Of a stretch of DNA of 64,000 nucleotides, positions 11,956-25,000 are shown in pieces. The notes below the pieces were generated by a model that was given only the letters and a program-made list of their open reading frames with translations, was not told where the DNA came from and did no database searches. The position numbers were made by a program, and so were the translations under genes. The stretch's first letter is position 1. The number at the start of each line of letters is the position of its first letter. The stretch spans positions 930,001 to 994,000 of the forward strand of contig VXAZ01001668.1 of assembly GCA_013399875.1 (NCBI GenBank). The letters are read 5' to 3'. This DNA is from Gymnorhina tibicen (lineage: Eukaryota > Chordata > Aves > Passeriformes > Artamidae).

Positions 11956-13345
11956 GAGGTGATGCTGAAATGCCTCCCTGGAAAAGGATGGCTTTTGTTC
12001 ACACCCTGTTTAGAAACCAGAGTGTGAATTTCTTGTATGAACTCTGCCGATCTTTTATTTCTCTTCTGTTTCCTTCCATCAGTTTCCCCAGTTAAGAGTA
12101 ACTATTTGAGGTGCTCAAGGCCCTTGCAGCAAGAGCAGAAATGTTTGCAGTCCTGCAGAAAGATGTTTTCTTTGGATTTTCTCTGAAATTCCTGGTCAAA
12201 AATGATTTGTGTGCTCTAAAAGTGAGGGTAAAGCAGAGGCCTTGGAATGAAAGTGTTGCAAAGACCTTATTCTGTGTCTTTTTCAAACATTGATTTCTTG
12301 AGGAAGGGAGATCATCAACAAGTGAACAAAACAAACCTTCACATGCTGGGGTGGGCCCATTAGAGGAATGCAGGCTCATTAGTCCTGCTAAACATGATAC
12401 TGCGTGTAAAGTCAAAAAAGCAGAGTGAGGTCTGGAAAACTTGGCAGGAAATCAGCCAAGATCCATTATATTCTCTCTCACATGGCTGAGTAGTGGTGGC
12501 ACTAATTGAAGGCTGGGCCCTCGTTTTGCTGACTAACACGGGGCCATTTTAATTTCGCCTGATTATGTTGCCCTGTTGTAAGAAGTCTGACAAAAATAAG
12601 GTTTGTGGAGACTCCTACCAATGAGTCCTTGGCTGCCCAAAAGCTCTCTTGGCAGCTAGGTTTCTTTTAATAAGTGGACTGGCCCATTTTTCATTTCTAA
12701 ACATCCCAGATAAATTTGCTACAGTACTGCTGCATTTCAGTTAAGGCTGACCAGGCTTCTGTAGCTTATCAGTCTGTATTTACTACCTTTGTGAAGCTTT
12801 AATATTAAAATATTGAAATGGAAATATTAAAAATGTTGCAATTCCTACCCACCCCCACAAGAAAATGACTTCAGCAAGACTGGCCACCTGAGGGTTGCCA
12901 AAGAGTGGGAGTAGATGAAATAAGTGCTGTTGTAGGAAAAGACCATACAATAGTGGAATTGTTTTGGGAGAACTTTTTGTCACGCACTTGGATAAGAACT
13001 GTGATTCTTTGCTGCTTTTATCAACATTATTTGTAACTTCCTCTTATATTTCCCCTGCTCTTTCTTTGCAGTTCCCTGAGCAGACCTGCTCAGCTGTATA
13101 ATAAGGAGATGAGTTTTACCTCCTTTTTATCACCGCGAATCTGAAGTGACTCTGCAGAAGTCAAACTGATGTTGGCTAGGGGAGAAATGGTCTCACTAAA
13201 AAGCTTTCTGAAGAGAAAAATTCCCTCTCCATTTGTGGAACAAATTAACTGCTAGAGGCATCCAGTTGGATGCACCTCTCTGGGGCCAATGACCAGAGAG
13301 ATTTAAAAGTCCATTACGCTAATGCCTAATTCCTTCTTTGCACAG
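11956..13345. other. Unique non-coding DNA
   Basis: No gene was recognised. A pyrimidine tract ending in CTTTCTTTGCAG before 13072 resembles a splice acceptor, but the following frame closes within ten codons. The minus-strand open frame 12092-12415 shows no domain and no CR1 similarity, despite lying next to the CR1 fragment. Confidence 0.6.
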
Positions 13346-13532
13346 AGGAAACGTCCTCGCAAGCTGGGCTGTGGCGAGGTCCTGAGTTTCCATCAGGGAA
13401 GGGATTTACATCAGCGAGGAAACATTTGGTGATTACGACTACCAACCGCGTTAATCATCGGCTTGAATTAAAAGTCACTGACGAGTTGCTTTGGGAGCCG
13501 TGTGGCTGTGCAAGGGAAAAAAGCCAGAGCGA
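13346..13532. promoter_or_regulatory. Small CpG-enriched cluster, candidate regulatory element
   Basis: I count 11 CpG dinucleotides in about 185 bp, in a background where CpG is usually tens of bases apart. They sit in mixed sequence with AT-rich words (CGCGTTAATCATCGG) rather than in a GC-rich island. Retained CpGs outside an island can mark unmethylated or conserved regulatory DNA. That step is inference, and no transcription start signal is visible. Confidence 0.25.
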
Positions 13533-16500
13533 GCACTTCTGAGCAAACTCAGTGTGCCAGTGAGGGATCATCCTTTCCCTCTGCTGACTGCTGACACATC
13601 GCACAGAAATGGGGCTCTGTCAGAACAGGACAGGCCCTTTTACGAGGCAGAATCTGCCCTTTTCCTTCTTTTAGGGCAGGACAGTGTGGAGGCTGCTTTG
13701 TTTGAGGAGGGGTGGTCAGTGTGTGGTGCCATAGGGATCTTGCTGCTGGATGGCTGCTCCAAACAGGGCAAAGCTGAGTCCTGCCTTGTGTTGCCCAAAT
13801 GGCTTCTACACGGCCAAAAGAAGCTGGCTTTGGAGGCCAAACCTTCTGGGGGCCAGCACCCAGCACCCTGCCTAGGGATTTCTGGGAAGCAGGAGCAGCC
13901 TTCTAGTCCCTTGAGCCATCTAGCGGTGCCTTCCTTGCCTATGGAGCAGAACATCTCACCGAAAAAACATAAACAGCGTCTCATTAATGTGAAAACAGTG
14001 ATTAGTGCCAGAAGCAGGCCAACCACAATGAAAGCATCAGTGCTTTTAGTGGGTTACCAAAGCAACAGAAGTTCTGGCCTGGAAATGGCAGACAAGATAA
14101 AGAGGTGGGTGCCAACACAGGATGCTCAAGGCTAAGAAGATTGGTCTGGTGTGATCGGTTTTGTGCTTTTGTCTTGGTGTTTGCAGCCCTTTATGGATCC
14201 TCACCGAACGAGGCTGGGATTTAAAAAGCAAAGCTGAACTTTCCGACCTGAAACCTCAAATCCTTTTCTGATGGTTTTTGTAAGTGGAAAGCGGAAATAG
14301 AGTCTTCAGTAATTCAAAAGAGATTTAGTGATCAAAGCTGCAATTAAAAGCGTGGTGAGTCATCTTACAGTCGTCCATGTGCTAAAAAGTACAGGCTGTG
14401 CAAGAGATCATGTTGTCATGGCTGGTTTTACTCAAAACGAGGATACAGGAGCTGCTATTACTTCCAGCTTCAGAAACAATCTGAGTTCTGTAGACTTGTG
14501 TTTATAGAGCAGAAGAAAAGGCAACAGTCCTGACTCCCCCATTTGTGTATTTTATTTAGTAGTTCTGTCGGCAGCGTCTGAATTCATTATGGCGCTGTTT
14601 TACTTTTTGCCTTCTTTCAGAGTGTCTGCTCTCAGTAGGAACCTTTATTTTTTTTTCATTTACACTAACAAATTACCTACCAAAACAAATACAGAAGAGC
14701 TGATCTTTAGAATATTATGGGGCTTTTTTTGCTTTCTGCAGCGTGCACTAACAATGAAATATTTAACTGAACTTTTCACAGTATGTGCATTTTCTCAAAT
14801 TAAAATTGCAAAAGACAAGGAAATGAAGATAAAAATATCCAACCAAGCTGTTTCTCAGAAACCCTCACAAGTAATCTAATATTTCCCTTTAAATCCTGTG
14901 TTTTATTCTGCTCAATACAAAAAATAGTGCTCAATACAATTTGGTTTTAGTAAAGGAGAAACTTCTTCCTAAAGACATTTAGCCTGTCACACTCAAAAGG
15001 AAGCAGGAGAATTGGTAACTCCCTACTGAAAAAACATAAAAATTTTGATAATCTGCTACAAGTCTTGCTTTCCCTGTTCCTCAGTTCCCTTCCTAGTGGC
15101 AGTGAGGTATTTCATGTTTTATTTTCAATTTCTCATAATGGTTGCAATATTCAAACTCTAACCCACTAGAATGTGATTGCCTACTTTACAAAAATCATTG
15201 CCATAGCTCTGCTCCTACAGGTTTATTTGTAAAACAAGCTTTTTTGTCTTGCTGTTTCTGACATCAAGTGCCTCCAGTCAGTGACAGATAGATATAAATA
15301 AATGCCAGCTTTTACAAGAATCCCAAAAGGAACCTCTAATGTAAAATATAATGCAATCAAATAAATTGGTGCTTTCTTTGCCAGCTTTATCTGAAGAGAT
15401 ACCTGCTCTGTATGCTGAGAGACGAATCAGGTTATCAGATCTAGCCAATCTTGAAAACAAGCAAATTCAGCTGTCTTAACATGGATCAAATCAATTGTGG
15501 TCACTTCATTCATTTGACATAGCACACCTATAGAAAATGCTCTTAAATCCTCGTATTACTTTACAAATGCAATTGTTTATCAAATGAGAAGTAGAATTGC
15601 TATCTCTATTTTCAGTGCATGAGAATGGCCTTTATCTACTGCAGTCAGAGTTGCCAGAGTTTAATGGGGAAATAGAAGAAAGCTCTGTTAAGAAAACATG
15701 GATCTTGAACTAAAGGATTTAATGGACTTTTTCTAAAGGTGGCTCAGGATAGGACAAACATTTGATGTCTAAATTTGGAGGGAGAAGCAATCCATCTAAG
15801 AATTGGGCAATGGTTTTATCATAGCTCAGCCTTGCCTTGCAGTGGGGGGAACATTAGCAGAACTGGTGAGAACTTCTCCAGAACCTGGATTTGGATTTCC
15901 AGTGAGTTTTGACAAAATCTGTGAAAATCCTGGTGCAGCCTGAGATGGTTTGCACCTGTCCATGGGTTCAAAGAGCTGCAATTGCTCTCCTGTGTTAGAG
16001 CAATGTCTTGGTCTTGATGTTAAGAGCCAGAGAAAAACCCTCTTGAGAGAAGGGCTAGACTGTGCAATTATGAAACTCCTACAGGAATTCCCCCCTGTCA
16101 GTCACTGGTTGGCTGATGGTCTGGGCCAGCACTGCTTTTATATCTTATAGATCGTTCATCTTCACCAGCGACATGGTGAAATTCTTATTATCCAGGCCAA
16201 CAGGGAACCTCGTGAGGTGGAATGACAGGGAACCTCCATATCTTGTAGCAATGTGTCCCACAAGCTCATAATGTAGTCGGTTAAAAAAAAAATGAAAGTT
16301 TTTGCATGAATTTGAAACTTTCCTCTTTTGCCCTTTCTAATTTCATTGGCTACCCCCTACTTTTCTACAACAGAAGAGAAAGTTATAGCAATTGACTGAT
16401 GTTAAAGGAGTTGATGAGGGAATATGAGAATCCACCCTGTGTGCCTTTATTTTTTCATGAATCTCTGTCCTGTACCACCATTCTGGTCCCTTCTCTAAAT

Positions 16501-16900
16501 TTAGCCACCTCAGACATTCCAAAATCTTGTCATATATGTACTGTGATAACTGTCTTGGCCACTCATCCATGCAAGTGGGGATGGCTTTGTTACCAAATGT
16601 AATCGTGAGTGGATAACTTTAATCTTGATGAGAACTAAAAGCTTGGAGGAGGATTTTTCAAGGCTCAGGCACTGAAAACACTGACAAAATTTGGCTCCTT
16701 ATACTTACTTTTTATGTGTGTTCAAAAGAGGAAAAATACTTGCATTTTAATATCAATCCAGCAATCTAAACTGAGAAGGAAGTAATTATACATGAAAGAA
16801 ATACAGTCTTTTGTAATAACACTTTTAAAGTATCAGTTTCATTCTATCATAATATTTTTGTGATTAGATTTACCTTCTAATATTTTAATAACTTTGGTAT
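13533..16900. other. Unique non-coding DNA; long open frame judged non-coding
   Basis: A plus-strand frame stays open from 13491 to 14135 (214 codons). It opens with TTG, and its first ATG is at 13941, which leaves only about 64 codons. Minus-strand frames are also open across 13549-14026, the product has no known domain, and I see no splice sites that define an exon. The remainder (14.1-16.9 kb) is AT-rich unique DNA. At 16200-16240 the words CAGGGAACCTC occur twice, 25 bp apart. Confidence 0.6.
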
Positions 16901-17190
16901 GAAGTAAGGAAGTCCTTTGTAGCTTATCTCAGAAGCCTGTCTAGGACGCTGCACTTAATGAGGTTTATAATTCAATATGTCCACATCTGCATCTTTAATA
17001 ATGCCTAACATTTAATCTTCATTGCACCACTTGAATCAAAAGATCTAAAATTAAACCTACTGCAGCTTAATCTAATAATAAACATGCATGACATTTTGTG
17101 CAAAATGTGTGCCTGATCAGCACGGTGCACTCTTACAATTGTATCAGATGGAGAAAAAACAGAGTTTAATCAGCCAAAGGTAGATGGTGA
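16901..17190. promoter_or_regulatory. Candidate regulatory element with clustered palindromes
   Basis: This AT-rich segment has many TAAT/ATTA cores (16958-17080). Within 17083-17142 there are five palindromic words almost end to end. They are CATGCATG (17083-17090), ACATTTTG-TG-CAAAATGT (17091-17108), CTGATCAG (17113-17120), GTGCAC (17125-17130) and ACAATTGT (17135-17142). The core TTGTGCAA resembles a C/EBP-type site. Palindromic words suit dimeric transcription factors. The regulatory role is inferred and conservation was not tested. Confidence 0.3.
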
Positions 17191-20100
17191 CATTTAACTC
17201 CTGCTGATGCATCTGCTTTGGGAAGCTCTAAGATCCTACCCCCGGAAGAAAGGGCTGGTTGTAAGATCATTACCAAATTTAGGTCAAAGTCCCACTAGTT
17301 AGAACAGCATTTACACATACCCTTAACTAGTGGTGTGATCTCCAGACAGGTAAGTTTGGTGCCTTCAACAGGAGCTGCGACTCCGTATGGAGCCAGGGGT
17401 AAGGTGCTCCTATTTTCCCTCATATTTAACTGGAGGATATGAGATCCAGAGGCACCTTGATGTTGTTTGGCTTGTCACTCCTGCAGTGCAAGCGTTCTTC
17501 CCACCTGAGATCCCCCTCACCCTTGTGAGATGTTCCAATCCTGCTGGGACCACCCAGTTCTCAAATGGGAAGGGGAATCTCTCTGGATCACAGGAATAGA
17601 CTTTCAGCTACAACCAGGACATTTGGTGGGGTTTGGTAGCCACAGCAGTAGGGTTGTGTTCATCCAGTAAAGAATGAGGGACTGCATATGAGATGTAGAT
17701 GTTTTTTTGTGCCCAGAAGGAACTTTGGATGAGAAGATCTCTCTGAATTAATGGGGCTTTGCACAAGCAGCCAGAGCAAAGAGGCCAGTTTCTGCAGAGC
17801 TTTTTGTGGGCTCAGGGCTTTGCATGTGGGGTGCTGTTGTTTCTTCTCGAGTAAATATTGCTCTGTAGGTGCTGTGCTTTGGGGGCTACAACATTTCTGC
17901 CTTGTGACACAGACATTTATCTCTGCTGAAAGTGGGACAAACAAGCAGGAAAGACAACATAAATTGTAGAGTCATCATACTGGAGAACAGGCAGTGTTAG
18001 AATTGTCTAGAAACAGTTCAGGTGAAACGATGAATTTATGAAAGCTGAGCCCAGGTATTTAATGAGAAGCTAAAATTTCTCATTTATCCTCTCATTTATT
18101 CTTAGGTCAGCTGCACTCATAATCACCATTTTAATTTCTTACAGGTGCAAAACATTAGCAATGTCAGTAAAAGATTGGAATTATATTAGACCTTGGTTCA
18201 AGATAAGTCCCTGTATGTAAGGGGCTCTGGCTGTGGAACTGTAGAGCAGTCAAAGTCTTTTTTAAAAAATGTATTTTGAGGTTAGAATAGTGAACAACAC
18301 TGTAGCTCCTTCACCTCTGATGCCTGTATGATAATCACAGGAAGCCCCCATGACAAATAAAAAGGCAGTTCTTCACCAGGATCCAATTAGGAGAGTTTGA
18401 AATTGGCTGGGTCAGGATAAGACACTTTGGAGGAAGCTCTGCTGGGCCATCGAGTCCCCTGCTGAAGCTGAACCCTCACAACTCAACTGGGCTCCATCTG
18501 ACTTTAATTAAACAAGGGATGATCAAAGTCTACAAATCTCCCTGATCTCTATCAGCATGGCAAACTAAAGGTAACAATTCTCAATATCTTTCTGTTCCTT
18601 TGAAGTCAAGAGTGAACTCTGTGCAGTGTGTGAGGACATGAGTGCCATTCGGGCTGCTGCAGGTTTATGATAATTTTGATGTAATGTTTATGCAAGGAGA
18701 GGGAGAAAAGCTGGATCTTGAAATTATAACTTTGCAGCTGTGGGTCCCCTCTCCTCCCCCAGACTGGTTTTATCTTTGGGATTTGCTTTGTCTTATGGTG
18801 ATGCTCAAGGCACAGTTACATCCAGTGAATCCATTGTCTTAGTTTTTCTTCAGCTATAAATCACAAACTATTCCATTTTCGTACAACCATTTCCCCTCCT
18901 GCCTTCCTTGCATACTAGTGAGGTGAGCTGGAGACTCACTTGATAAAAACATCCTGAACTAAACCAGCTGGAAATAGAGATTATAATAAGCCAGCCTGCT
19001 GTCAGCCCTCATCTATTTTTGTTTGATTGGTATCTGATGGTGATTGAAAGGCTGACTCTCAGAGTTAACCACCTTGAGGCCAACCTTGAAATTGTGTCAC
19101 ATTTGGCTACTTGATAGCATCTTAAGCATAATGTTAGATCTGGAGCACACACACTGCAAAAAAAAAAAAATAGAAAGCTGGCACCCTGCTACACTGCACA
19201 GCAAAGGAAAAGCAACGTGGAAAGAATCTGACAGATGTGCAAGGAAATGGAAATGCCGCGAGGCAGACGAGGAGTTGGTCCATGTGCATTAGCAGCTCTG
19301 GGCAGGACGAAGCAGTGACTTCCCCAGGGTCCAAGTTGGCTTCATGTCTAACTGGGGTTGCAAAATAGTGTCCCTCCTCAGCAGGGAGGATCTGTGTGAG
19401 GGCAGCTTTGCCTGTGTACTGCTCAGGAGGGCTGAAATCAGAGCACTTCCCCGGAGGTAACAGGCTCTTATTTGCTAGGGATGGAATTAGGGTTATGGAG
19501 GGGATGGAGAGTGTGTTGGTTAATCATGCAGCTGTGCTAGGGCTGTGGAGGATGCTTGTATAGGACACATGAGTAGGGAAAACAAAATGTATTTTGATTA
19601 TGTCGAATAAAGTCAGGAAAAAGTGACGGTAACAGGTCTGCTACAGAGGAGAGCATTGGTTGTTTTCATTCCAGTTTCTGTTTTCTGACTGACAGCCACA
19701 AATAATAGCTGTGAGGCCAAAAGATACAGATCTTCAAGTCATATCTCCCTGAAAAGAAGGGAGGGGTGCTTTCAGGGGTTGTGTAACTGAGGCTAACAGC
19801 AACAAGCCATGACAATGAGCTCCAGAAGGAAGAGTTAGCAAAGCCAATGCACCTGCTGAAAAGAATGATGGTTCAGCACAGAGGCCAGGAATAACAAGGG
19901 AATAGTTGTGTGTGAACAGCTCTCGTTTATCTGCACTGGAAATGCAAATAGGAGTTGACTGGTATTGCCACAGGTGTAAGAGATGTCATGGGGATGGCAT
20001 AGAACGTGGCTTGACTCCGGGTCAATGTGCTGTATTTGATGCAGCGTTGCATTTGAGATGCTCTCAAAATAGTGTGATAAAAAAAATAGTGTGCTGCTAT

Positions 20101-21780
20101 CACAACAAGATATATCAAAGGGGTCTAAGCATGGGCCCGGGTAGGAAATAAAGGACTTTGTAAAACAGAATTTGCAGTTGATATAGAAACCGTTTGCTTT
20201 TTCAAAATGTTTTAACATCATTCCTATACTGGCTTCTCTAGTGGGTTTCTCATGGGATGCTGAGGCTGGTCTCCTCTGGTGTGTAATCCATAACATACCA
20301 GTGGTGCTTTCTAATGCCCTTCTGAAAGGGAAGGATTTTTCCCTTAAATGGAAGATCTACAGAAAACCGTTGTGATCAGTGATGAATACTTTCTATATGG
20401 GCAGCCTTTCTCTCTTGGTGTCTGTTTGAGATTTTCTTGGGAAAGCTCCTTTCAGCTTCCTGACAGAAAGTGGTTGTGTTTTCACCTGCACAGTTCATCC
20501 AGCAAAGCTCCCCTTTGGATGGGGGGGCCAAGAGGCTGCACACAGCTGGGCAGGGCTTTCTGCCTGACCGTGCACACGGGGTGAGCTGTGCCCCAGGAGA
20601 TCAATATTTACCATTGGACACGCTGGTGTAGCCACACTGCTGCTGGGGAGCAGGTGGGACTGGAGGGAGGGGAGCTTTAATGAGCAGTCAGACAAGGATA
20701 GGTTTTAGAGGGCAAGGAGGACTTGCCCTTCATCCTGTTTGTCCCTGGAGTTCAGTGCTAGGCTGAAACAGGCTGAGCCTCAAACATGACCTTCAACTCC
20801 TTGGTGCCACAGACAGCCCGGGGAGTGATGGGAAAGGTGAGTCTGGGAATTCTGCTATATTTTTACTATTGCAGTAAAATGTTAATGTCAATGCAAAGCC
20901 CTGACTGTTTCAGGGCTGTCAGAAGCACTTGGTGCCTGTGTTGCTGTAGTGGCAGAGCTGGATGGCTCCCCAGCTCCACCTCTATCCCAGGTGAGTGTGG
21001 CAACCCAGCACATTTGCACGTAACAAACCTCCCACCCCACAACTCCCTGCCTGTTTATCCTCACCAAATCTGCTCGGCGATTTTAGCTAATAGGTGCAGA
21101 AAAAGGAACGAGGAATGAAAGGTTCCCAGTGGCTGTCAGTAAATTTATTTTGCAGTTAACAGCCTTTGTAATGCACAGCCTAACTTTATCTCATTTCACT
21201 GTGGGTGTGCTGGAATAATTGCTCAAGTACTTTGTTAAAAAGAAAAGCTCTCCACATTTCCATTAACTCCCGGCATGGTGTCTGTCTCACTTGGCTGCAC
21301 TAGGTACCATTTACAGTTCAATTTCACAGTCATGATGGACGGAAACACATAAACCTTCTTTCTCTCCACTCCACTACTCACATGCCTTAATAAACAGGGA
21401 GATTCATAAGGTCTGTTACTTTTATTTTTCCTTTGCAATGCTATTTTTATGAATTAAATCATGAGCTTTTTTTTCCCTGTGAAAACCAAACTGCCAGAGG
21501 AATAAATACAGTGTTATCTTATTCAGTAGGGTGTAATAAGCTACTATTTTAGGGTAGCAAGCCAGGCATACTGAAGTTGTTGCAAACTACAAAGAAAAAA
21601 AATATCCAGCAACAAAGAATAGCATTGTATGATGTCAATCTACAGTATGCATGTGTTTATATAATCACATTGGAATTTACTTTGAACTTTAGCCTGGAAA
21701 ATTTACTTAGTGGGGGGAAGGGGAAAGGATTTGAGTATCTAAGCACCAAAATAGCTAAGACAAAGTAGTAAAACTGTGTG
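17191..21780. other. Unique non-coding DNA
   Basis: No gene or repeat family was recognised with confidence. The phrase GGCCATCGAGTCCCCTGCT near 18447 faintly resembles an antisense CR1 3' end, but the flanks do not support it. A 13-base A run lies at 19158-19170. A 153-codon minus-strand frame (19835-20296) has no recognisable domain. Around 20.5 kb the sequence is briefly GC-richer. Confidence 0.58.
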
Positions 21781-22080
21781 GTTGGTTGGTTGTAGAGCAG
21801 AACCACGTGAAAATGCAAAGAATCCCTTTTGTAACGGGTAGAGACAAGTAAGCCACTTGATCGTTATGGTATGAGATAAGTATACAAGCCACGGGAAATG
21901 CTGTGTTATTCACATTCCTCGCTTACTGTTTTTCCAAGGGTGGTTAATTTTTGCCTTTTTAAGGAACTTTTTTTTGTACGTGGCTTGTTCTCGCTCTGGT
22001 TTCATAACCTGAGTTCTCTATGGAAAAAGAAAGGACAGTCGTAACGAGCACTACACGAGAGAAAACGGGGGTGAGAGATC
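21781..22080. other. Mildly CpG-enriched unique sequence
   Basis: About 11 CpGs fall within 300 bp, four of them between 22039 and 22066, in otherwise AT-balanced DNA. There is no GC-rich island, start-site motif or coding frame. The meaning is unknown; it is listed because CpG is rare in the surrounding sequence. Confidence 0.3.
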
Positions 22081-25000
22081 ACAACACCACACTGCCCTTT
22101 CTCCTGTGGCTTTTTTGGTGAAGCAAGAAGGAAAAAAACCAAACCCATATTTGACCTACCACAGCTTTTTTTAACCCTCATTCACACTGGTTGAGGGTCA
22201 GTTGACTAGTCCCAGGTTCAATACAGCTACCCACAAAAACCCTTTTCTCTGTAGGGTCAGTCCCACCTGGCTCTTTGTGAAACTCGATGTAGTGGCCTTT
22301 CTCTGTCAGGAGCATGTGAGAGAAGCATTCTGATGTCTTAACCGTGTTTTTAAAAGTGCTCAATACTCAGCAACTTTTTTTGGGTTAATTTGGCCAAAAT
22401 AACAAAAGACCTTAACATGCTGGCTGCTGAGTGATTTAGAAAATTCGCTTGTTTTGCTGATGACATGGAAGTAGAGCCTGCTTCAGAACCTCCCTCAGAA
22501 ATGTTTGATAAAATGAAACACACAGTCTTACATGTTGCCTTTATTTTTTACTGTATTATGGCATATCCTATGACAGTGGTATGTCTGCATCTTGGATCAT
22601 ACATGGCCCATTCTTCACTTGCTTGCAGTAAGATTTCCCTAATTCCCTAATTCAGCCTGCAAAAGGTATTGGTTATGGGCTGCTGGGTTCTTCATCTCTT
22701 CCTGTAAAGCAATACAGACTTAAATTCTTAGGATTTAATTACTAGTATCAGAACAGCTTTGCAGCCTGTCTCTCCTCTTTAAAAGTTGCCTTTTCAATGT
22801 GTTTTTTTTTGAGAATGGGCAATATTTGGGATTGCATTTTCTGCTTAGACATTAAAAAGCATGTTTTTTTTCTCTTAGTAGATGCCACCTGTCCTAAAAG
22901 GCAATTGGATGACTTCTGTGATAAACCACCTGTGTTGTGTAATGGCAACATGATTCATCTGCAGACCTAGCTATTGCAATAATAAAGCTTTTTCCAGTCA
23001 GTAGTTAAGATAATTTAATTACTTTATTTGAGCTGGAAGACATAAGCATGTAGAAACTTCCTCTAAGTGACTCATATAGTGTTTGGAAATTCACCATGGC
23101 AGCCAGCATTTGCTTTTAAGTTTACTCTCCCCCATGTTTTAATTGGCTTTAGCAAGAGCTGTTAAGATGTGTGGGCCCAGGGCAGGCCTTTGCATCTTTT
23201 TGAGATGGGGACCTAGGAGAGAGACAAAGCAGGGTGACATTAGGTCCCGTGTCCCAAATCACACAGCCTGCAAATGTGTGATGGGGTGGAGAGGATGAGG
23301 AAACCATGCAGCCCTTGCCTGCTGATTGCTTCCCCCTGAGCCTTTTGAATGCTCTCTGTGAAGCAAAGACACATGAAGAGGAGGAGGCTGATCCTAGAAA
23401 AAGCAGATCCACACTTCCAGCAGTCACAGAGGTCTTCTGCTGTTGTAGGAACCCACTGAAATCGTCCTGACCCACTGCATGAGGTGATCAAATACAAGAT
23501 GGGAAATGATGAAAGAGCGTGTAAATGCACAGTGGCTGTGTTTGTGGGCAATGGCCTGAACCCACGAATGACTAATGTGGTGGTCAGCTGTCTTGGAACA
23601 GCAGATTCCTTCTGCTTCTCCTGGGGCTGGGGTTTGCAGACACCTGCAGGAGTGGCTGAGCATTCCTGGCCCGATGGGCTTTGGCTCAAATCCATGTTTC
23701 TATGACACTGCATTTCACTTTGTACACTCAAAGAAAGCTCAAGAAAGATGTTGCTTGGCTGGTTGCTTACCTCTGTTCTCCATAAACTTGGAAGTGAAAC
23801 ATGTCTGTTAACTCAATGCAACAACAGAAATTAAATAAGACATCACTCTGTGTCATCAGACCTTGTTATTCCGTGTATTTCATTACCATTTACCTGAAGC
23901 AATTTCTGCAGCCAATGAATTCTCTTCATTTGCTTCCCTCCAGGCTGCTGACTTGCTTAAGTTATGAATGTTGTAAAGAAACAACCAGCTTTAACCTCAT
24001 TGATCCTGTAATATTCTTGATTCATTTGTAATCAGTAGCAACTTAATCCTTCTCTTTCCAGCATCTTTGTGATTCTTCTTCTCCACTTGGAGCCCTCAGA
24101 GCCTGCAGGGTTTTGGGATACCTGAACCTAGAGCCATATTTTTTGTTGTCCTCTAATAATTCCTAGGTTGAGTTTTATGGTCTTTCATCCACTTTTGCTC
24201 AGGTTTTATGAAATTAATTTATCAAGTTCGGTTGGGTCCTGCAGACTTTTCCAAGACCTCTGTTAAAATATGTTGTGGTTTTTTTCTGAGTCCTGCCCTA
24301 AGCCCAACCTGTTTATCTGCAGTTATGTTTTTCACCTTCCCCTCAATTCCTCTTCTTCATCTTCATTGTTTACTCTGTTTTTATTTACATTCTTGAGGAA
24401 TTGGTTTAGCTGTGGATTCCCTCCCTGCTTGTAGTACATGTTTCCAATATAATTTTTTAATCCTTTTTCTTTTTTGAACTTTTTTTTCAAGACCTTGAGA
24501 CTTTTGACTCCTTAGTGTAAAAAAACCAACACAAACCTCCAACCAAAAAGCACAAGAAAGACAACAAAAAATCCTGCACCTGTTCTCTTCTATTTGAACC
24601 AGGAAGGTTTTCTAGGGTTCTTTCATCTGCTGTGCTCTGGGTTCTTCAAAACAATATTTTTATTCTTATCTTTCCATATCTATTTCTTATTTTTTGCAAC
24701 CAGCCTCTTCATCTCAACCTCCCCACCCTTCTCCTGTTCATGGGCATAAACTGATGTTCATAGGGAGTCCCTCAAATGCTGACCTAGTGACTGATCAAAA
24801 ACCCTGTCAGAACAAATAAAAAAGTTGATACAAGAAAGGATTAGTAATGAACACAAAGTAAGGTTTTACTGTGCCCCTCTGCTAAGAGTGCCTCTGAAAG
24901 TATCCTAGGAAAATGATTTTTTTTCTCTCTGTCTTTTTTATGAGACTGCCTGGGTTTTGCTGGCTCCTGCCTTTATGCTGACAAAGATGACAGGAAACAA

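Noticed and set aside
13491..14135. 214-codon plus-strand open frame
   Set aside because: It opens with TTG and the first ATG leaves about 64 codons. Opposite-strand frames are also open, and there is no domain or exon boundary.
18443..18475. CR1-like phrase (GGCCATCGAGTCCCCTGCT)
   Set aside because: Only about 19 bases resemble antisense CR1, and the flanking sequence on both sides does not continue the match.
19835..20296. 153-codon minus-strand frame
   Set aside because: No domain, signal peptide or repeat similarity. The length is compatible with chance in a 64-kb window searched in six frames.
22453..22464. FADD, the reverse-transcriptase catalytic motif, in a plus-strand frame
   Set aside because: Neighbouring residues do not resemble CR1, L2 or retroviral polymerases, and a stop lies a few codons upstream. 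A four-residue match is expected by chance.
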